Origin: Methanosaeta sp. NSP1
Lineage (GTDB): Archaea > Halobacteriota > Methanosarcinia > Methanotrichales > Methanotrichaceae
DNA length: 9,623 bases
NCBI GenBank assembly: GCA_002256595.1
Contig: NOLC01000131.1
Span: 1 to 9,623, forward strand
Direction of reading: 5' to 3'
The position numbers were made by a program, and so were the translations under genes. Below, piece by piece: positions 6,808 to 9,623 of this stretch; positions within the stretch are counted from its first letter, which is position 1, and every line of letters starts with the position of its first letter. The notes beneath the pieces were generated by a model that was not told the DNA's origin, ran no database searches, and worked only from the letters and a program-made list of their open reading frames with translations.

Positions 6808-6818
6808 AAAATATATAT
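6806..6818 (+). promoter_or_regulatory. TATA box for the exported protein at 6857
   Basis: AAAAAATATATAT-type tract centred about 44 nt before the ATG at 6857. It predicts transcription from about 6838, giving a leader of about 20 nt with GGTGAT inside it. This argues against the in-frame ATG at 6803, which would lie upstream of the transcript. Confidence 0.65.
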
Positions 6819-6847
6819 TCTTTGTCTACAAATTAGCCAATAGAAAA

Positions 6848-6853
6848 GGTGAT
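6848..6853 (+). promoter_or_regulatory. Shine-Dalgarno GGTGAT that decides the start at 6857
   Basis: A perfect archaeal SD (GGTGAT) three bases before ATG 6857-6859. It favours this start over the ATG 18 codons upstream. Confidence 0.8.
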
Positions 6854-6856
6854 CTC

Positions 6857-7624
6857 ATGATTAAAAAGGAATCTCTACAAAAGAGGCTGGTAATTGCAGC
6901 AGTGGCTGGAATTCTGATGCTGCTATTGTCAGGCTCCTCTTTTGCCCAGAACTCTCTGGAAATAGCTGTACCAGGGAGGTGCACTAGCTGCAGCAGCAGC
7001 GTTTCCGTTGGCCAGACTGAAGAAGAGGCTTCCAGCTTGACTGCATCAGAAAATGGACTGCAAGAGATGAATTTATCAGATGCCCAAACGAAAATCCAGC
7101 CAGGCAATTCAAGCCCCCTATACCCTATGGGTCTCATCTCCAATCCCACACCGACCTTTAACTGGACTGCAGCCTATAATGCCTCGAAATATAATCTGCA
7201 GGTGTACAGTGACAATTCCATTGCTGAAAACGCTTCTCTTGATGCCGGAGAATCCCTTGTGGCAAATGAGTCGTTCGATGCTGAAAATGTGACCCATGGG
7301 AGTCTTTGCTCAGAATTGCTGTCCGTATATCTGCCGGATGGAATTTATTTCTGGCATGTACAAGCATGCAACGATGAAGTCTGCGGATATTGGAGCCAAT
7401 GGCAATATTTTGAAAACATCTGTGCCTTAAAGCCGGATGAAGCTCAAGAGAATGAGGTTACAGCCGGGAATGGGATGAGACCTGAAAAAGATGCAGTTGA
7501 AGAGAAGAAAGCGGTGATCGAAGCTGAAAGAAAGATGATCGAAGCAAGGATTGCAGCCCAGGAAAAGAGGATCGCACTCAATAGAGTAAAGAGATCTGGC
7601 TGCAATTGCGGCTCCTCTGATTAG
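6857..7624 (+). CDS. Exported protein with a fibronectin-III-like domain and cysteine-containing ends; function unknown
   Basis: 255 residues from the ATG at 6857. Residues 1-30 form a Sec signal peptide: KKESLQKR, then a hydrophobic stretch ending SGSSFA, with likely cleavage near 30/31. A short Ser/Cys segment follows, with C42-TS-C45. Residues about 84-187 look like a Fn3-type beta-sandwich: SPLYPMG, PTPTFNWTAAYNASKYNLQV, then LPDGIYFWHVQA and YWSQWQYF. This domain carries C151, C171, C176 and C188. The C-terminal part (about 208-247) is a charged helix rich in Glu, Lys and Ala, probably coiled coil, ending KRSGCNCGSSD. Asn-x-Ser/Thr sites are frequent, as in archaeal surface glycoproteins. 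It is probably secreted or cell-surface. I do not recognise the whole family. Its base use is visibly more AT-rich than aspS or srp54. Confidence 0.75.
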   Translation: MIKKESLQKRLVIAAVAGILMLLLSGSSFAQNSLEIAVPGRCTSCSSSVSVGQTEEEASSLTASENGLQEMNLSDAQTKIQPGNSSPLYPMGLISNPTPTFNWTAAYNASKYNLQVYSDNSIAENASLDAGESLVANESFDAENVTHGSLCSELLSVYLPDGIYFWHVQACNDEVCGYWSQWQYFENICALKPDEAQENEVTAGNGMRPEKDAVEEKKAVIEAERKMIEARIAAQEKRIALNRVKRSGCNCGSSD

Positions 7625-7641
7625 GCTGCATCAGGCCAGAA

Positions 7642-7674
7642 GATGGCTGAGGCCGGGCCCTGGTCTTAGCCATC
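7642..7674 (+). terminator. Strong 13-bp hairpin followed by a short T run
   Basis: Arms GATGGCTGAGGCC (7642-7654) and GGTCTTAGCCATC (7662-7674) pair over 13 positions, two of them G-U in RNA, around a 7-base loop. The hairpin begins 18 nt after the stop of the upstream gene and is followed by CCTATTTTG. It may terminate or stabilise the upstream mRNA. Because a TATA-like element sits immediately after it, it could also act as a DNA operator for the next gene. Confidence 0.5.
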
Positions 7675-7675
7675 C

Positions 7676-7683
7676 CTATTTTG
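7676..7683 (+). promoter_or_regulatory. Candidate TATA box for the exported protein at 7724
   Basis: CTATTTTG centred about 44 nt before ATG 7724. The sequence is a weak match, but the position fits the spacing at other promoters here. The element overlaps the T run of the hairpin. Confidence 0.35.
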
Positions 7684-7723
7684 AAGTGCGGCCAAAATCG
7701 CTGACCTTTTTTAGGGCGTTTTC

Positions 7724-8323
7724 ATGGCAATTGACATAGCATTATTAACCAGCAAAGCGATTCTCATAGCAGTATTATTCCTCTGTCTATCTGCCAGCGT
7801 ATCCTCCCAAGGATACATGGGCACGATCAGCACCGGCACAGGAATATTGGAGCCGCTAACCGTGGGGAAAAACGCGATATCAACCGCCAGAGTGGGAGCG
7901 ATTTCAATGCAGGAAAACCTCAGCGGGAGCTGGGCCCTGGATCTAAAGGGTTCGGAGAGCAGGCACTTCGAGCTGCAGGTTCTCCACAAGGGCGATCTGA
8001 TAGCCGGCCTGGGCCAGATGTCGTCAGCCCTGGGCAGCCAGGCTGTATCTGTGGCAGGCTATGTATCAGGCAACAGTCCAATTGTATTCATAACCGGAAT
8101 CGATAGAGCCCAGACATTCCGGGTCAAGCTTTCCCATTCCGGCAGCTCTCTCTCCGGCGAATACGATTTCATCTCCCGGGATGCTGCACCGGAGTCGGGA
8201 ACTGCAACCGGCCAGATGACATTGCTCGCCCCGACAAGCTCCGCAAATGTTCTGGGCAAAGGCATCAATCCCAGCGCCACATCAGGGGCTTATGTGGGAA
8301 GCGCCACCAAGAGCATCCTGTAG
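7724..8323 (+). CDS. Exported beta-rich protein of unknown function
   Basis: 199 residues. Residues about 1-29 form a signal peptide: a hydrophobic core (ILIAVLFLCLSASV) ending SSQG, with likely cleavage after SSVSS or nearby. The mature part has alternating hydrophobic and polar strands from about 67 to 167: GSWALDLKG, HFELQVLHKGDLIAGLG, VSVAGYVSGNSPIVFITGI, TFRVKLSHSGSSLSGEYDF, SGTATGQMTLL. This reads as a small antiparallel beta barrel or sandwich, lipocalin-like in rhythm. A Ser/Gly/Ala-rich tail without a clear anchor follows. There are no catalytic motifs and no Cys in the mature part. The start is the ATG at 7724, with only a weak AGGG upstream. It lies 99 nt after another exported protein, on the same strand; a hairpin lies between them. 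It is convergent with srp54. Function is not known to me. Confidence 0.7.
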   Translation: MAIDIALLTSKAILIAVLFLCLSASVSSQGYMGTISTGTGILEPLTVGKNAISTARVGAISMQENLSGSWALDLKGSESRHFELQVLHKGDLIAGLGQMSSALGSQAVSVAGYVSGNSPIVFITGIDRAQTFRVKLSHSGSSLSGEYDFISRDAAPESGTATGQMTLLAPTSSANVLGKGINPSATSGAYVGSATKSIL

Positions 8324-8332
8324 AGAATATGG

Positions 8333-8341
8333 AAAAGAAAA
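8333..8341 (-). terminator. U-rich tract downstream of srp54
   Basis: The minus strand reads TTTTCTTTT about 85 nt after the srp54 stop, in the 102-nt gap between the convergent genes. It may terminate srp54. A 5-bp GC stem (8380-8384 with 8390-8394) lies between this tract and the stop. Confidence 0.35.
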
Positions 8342-8425
8342 GCCAACCGGATCGCTGAAGGATGGTGGGAGGTCTGGATCCGCCTCCCAGGCGGCCTTCC
8401 GCTCAGAATATTCCCGGCAATATAG

Positions 8426-9623
8426 TTACATCTTTGTGCCGGGAGAGAACCTCTTCATCAGCCGCTTCATATTGGACTTGCCCCCGCTTCCTCTCATGCC
8501 TTTGAGCGCTCTTTGCATGGCCTGATGGGATTTGAGAAGCTCGCGGACCAGCTCCGGCGTTGCGCCGCTGCCTCTGGATATGCGGTTGATGCGCGAGGCG
8601 GTGATGATCTTGGGCTCATCCAGCTCCGCCGGGGTCATGGAGTCCATGACCACCCGGTACTTGTCCAAGCGGTCCTTGGTCATCTGGTACTCTTTATCGG
8701 AGAGCTCCATTCCCAGGCCGCCCAGGGGCAGCATCTGCATTATCTGCTTGAGGGGACCCAGCTTGTTCATGGCCTCCATCTGCTGGTACATGTCCTTGAG
8801 GGTGAACTTGCCCCGCATAATGGATTCCACGTCCACTTCGCTCTCGGTCTGAGCCTCCTGGGCCCGCTCGATTAAAGTTTTGATGTCCCCCATGCCCAGC
8901 ATGCGGGAGATGAAGCGGTCTGCCTCGAACTTCTCCAGGTCTGCCGGCGTCTCCCCTACGCCGATGAAGGCCACGGATGTCTTGGTCTCGGCCACGGCTG
9001 AGAGAGCGCCGCCGCCTTTGGCAGTGCCGTCCAGCTTGGTGATGATCACACCGGTGATCTGCACTGCCTCATTGAAGGCCCGGGCCTGCTCCGAGGCCTG
9101 CTGGCCCAAAGCCGCGTCCATCACCAGCAGCTTCTGCTCGGCATTGACCACATGGTGGATATCCTTCATCTCCTGGATCAGGTCGCCCTCCAGAGCATGC
9201 CGGCCGGCAGTGTCCACGATTCTGATGTCGTATTTTTTAGTGGCCTCCAGGCCGGCTTTGGCTACAGCCGGGGCATCGGGGTTGCCCCGCTCGCCGTAGA
9301 AGAACTTGAGCTGGTCGAAGGCCCCGGCCCGGAAGGTATCGGCGCAGATGACTGCTGTGCGCAAGCCCTTTCTCTGAAAGAAGGTGGCCAGCTTGGCCGC
9401 AGTGGTGGTCTTGCCCGACCCTTGCAGGCCCACCAGCATGATGTTCTGCTTTTTTAGGGGAATGTCAGAGCCGCGGCCCACCAGGTTGATCAGCTCCTGA
9501 TAGACTATGTTGATCACATGCTCGCGGGGGTTCATGCCCGCGGCCGGCTTCTCATTGAGAGCCCGCTCTTTGATGGTGTTGGAGAGCTGCATCACCATCT
9601 TGACGTTCACATCCGCTTGCAGG
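8426..9623 (-). CDS. srp54: Signal recognition particle 54 kDa protein, 5' end outside the window
   Basis: The GTPase subunit of SRP, which binds signal sequences and 7S RNA and docks ribosomes to FtsY at the membrane. 398 codons are visible. The frame runs off the right edge as [13 protein letters not shown], matching family members from about residue 40, so roughly 39 N-terminal residues are missing. A GTG at 9610 is internal, not the start. Counting from the Val encoded by that GTG: end of the N domain (1-50), P-loop [14 protein letters not shown] (61-74), [12 protein letters not shown] (91-102), [13 protein letters not shown] (133-145), [15 protein letters not shown] (191-205), then the Met-rich M domain (about 265-394). 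The SRP-RNA motif is [11 protein letters not shown] (339-349). After QLK102 the sequence goes straight to FFYGE, about eight residues shorter than relatives. The end [16 protein letters not shown] and the TAA are normal. Confidence 0.96.
   Translation of the reverse strand, partial: LQADVNVKMVMQLSNTIKERALNEKPAAGMNPREHVINIVYQELINLVGRGSDIPLKKQNIMLVGLQGSGKTTTAAKLATFFQRKGLRTAVICADTFRAGAFDQLKFFYGERGNPDAPAVAKAGLEATKKYDIRIVDTAGRHALEGDLIQEMKDIHHVVNAEQKLLVMDAALGQQASEQARAFNEAVQITGVIITKLDGTAKGGGALSAVAETKTSVAFIGVGETPADLEKFEADRFISRMLGMGDIKTLIERAQEAQTESEVDVESIMRGKFTLKDMYQQMEAMNKLGPLKQIMQMLPLGGLGMELSDKEYQMTKDRLDKYRVVMDSMTPAELDEPKIITASRINRISRGSGATPELVRELLKSHQAMQRALKGMRGSGGKSNMKRLMKRFSPGTKM

Noticed and set aside
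6803..6856. Longer start (ATG 6803) for the exported protein
   Set aside because: It would place the TATA box inside the coding part, add a second Lys-Tyr-rich stretch before a normal signal peptide, and ignore the perfect GGTGAT before 6857.
8380..8394. CCGCC/GGCGG stem as an intrinsic terminator between the convergent genes
   Set aside because: The stem is only 5 bp and no T run follows on either strand; the U-rich tract at 8333-8341 is the better candidate.
9608..9610. GTG as the start of srp54
   Set aside because: The frame stays open to the window edge and encodes the conserved LQAD before it, so this Val is internal.
1..9623. tRNA, rRNA, CRISPR array or phage attachment site
   Set aside because: No cloverleaf-like sequence, regularly spaced repeats or direct repeats were seen in the intergenic regions.

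Overview
The window looks like chromosomal DNA of a methanogenic archaeon, most likely from the Methanosarcinales and close to Methanothrix/Methanosaeta. This rests on an archaeal SRP54, an archaeal-type aspartyl-tRNA synthetase, a single-domain KaiC-like ATPase, DUF835 domains, TATA-type promoters about 35-45 nt before start codons, and Shine-Dalgarno (SD) sites of the GGTGAT/GAGGTG kind. Starts are often GTG or TTG. The genus is inferred from remembered protein resemblance, not from a search.

Left part (1-1073): a minus-strand membrane polyferredoxin of the NapH type (79-687). The promoter and SD of a further minus-strand gene lie at the left edge, and its body is outside the window. The gap upstream of the polyferredoxin gene holds that gene's own promoter and the decayed C-terminal end of a DDE/integrase-type transposase (824-1000, plus strand).

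Middle (1074-5148): a tight minus-strand operon of three genes: a KaiC-like P-loop protein, a 69-residue two-helix membrane protein, and a 1059-residue fusion. The fusion has an SLC5 (sodium:solute symporter) membrane domain of the CbrA sensor-kinase type, a STAC-like linker, and two DUF835 domains where a bacterial relative would carry PAS and histidine kinase domains. The genes are 2 nt apart and overlap by 4 nt, so they are probably made together. This is the most interesting part: it looks like a transporter-coupled nutrient sensor wired to DUF835/KaiC-type output. The KaiC-like partner lacks the usual catalytic Glu pair.

Right part (5285-9623): divergent aspS, whose residues predict a non-discriminating enzyme (Asp-tRNA and Asp-tRNA(Asn)). 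Two exported proteins of unknown function follow (6857-7624 and 7724-8323), each with its own likely promoter and separated by a strong 13-bp inverted repeat. The window ends in a minus-strand srp54 gene that is cut by the edge and has an apparent 8-residue in-frame deletion in its GTPase domain.

The genes do not form one pathway. aspS and srp54 are housekeeping genes, and the three-gene sensor operon, the polyferredoxin and the two exported proteins are accessory.
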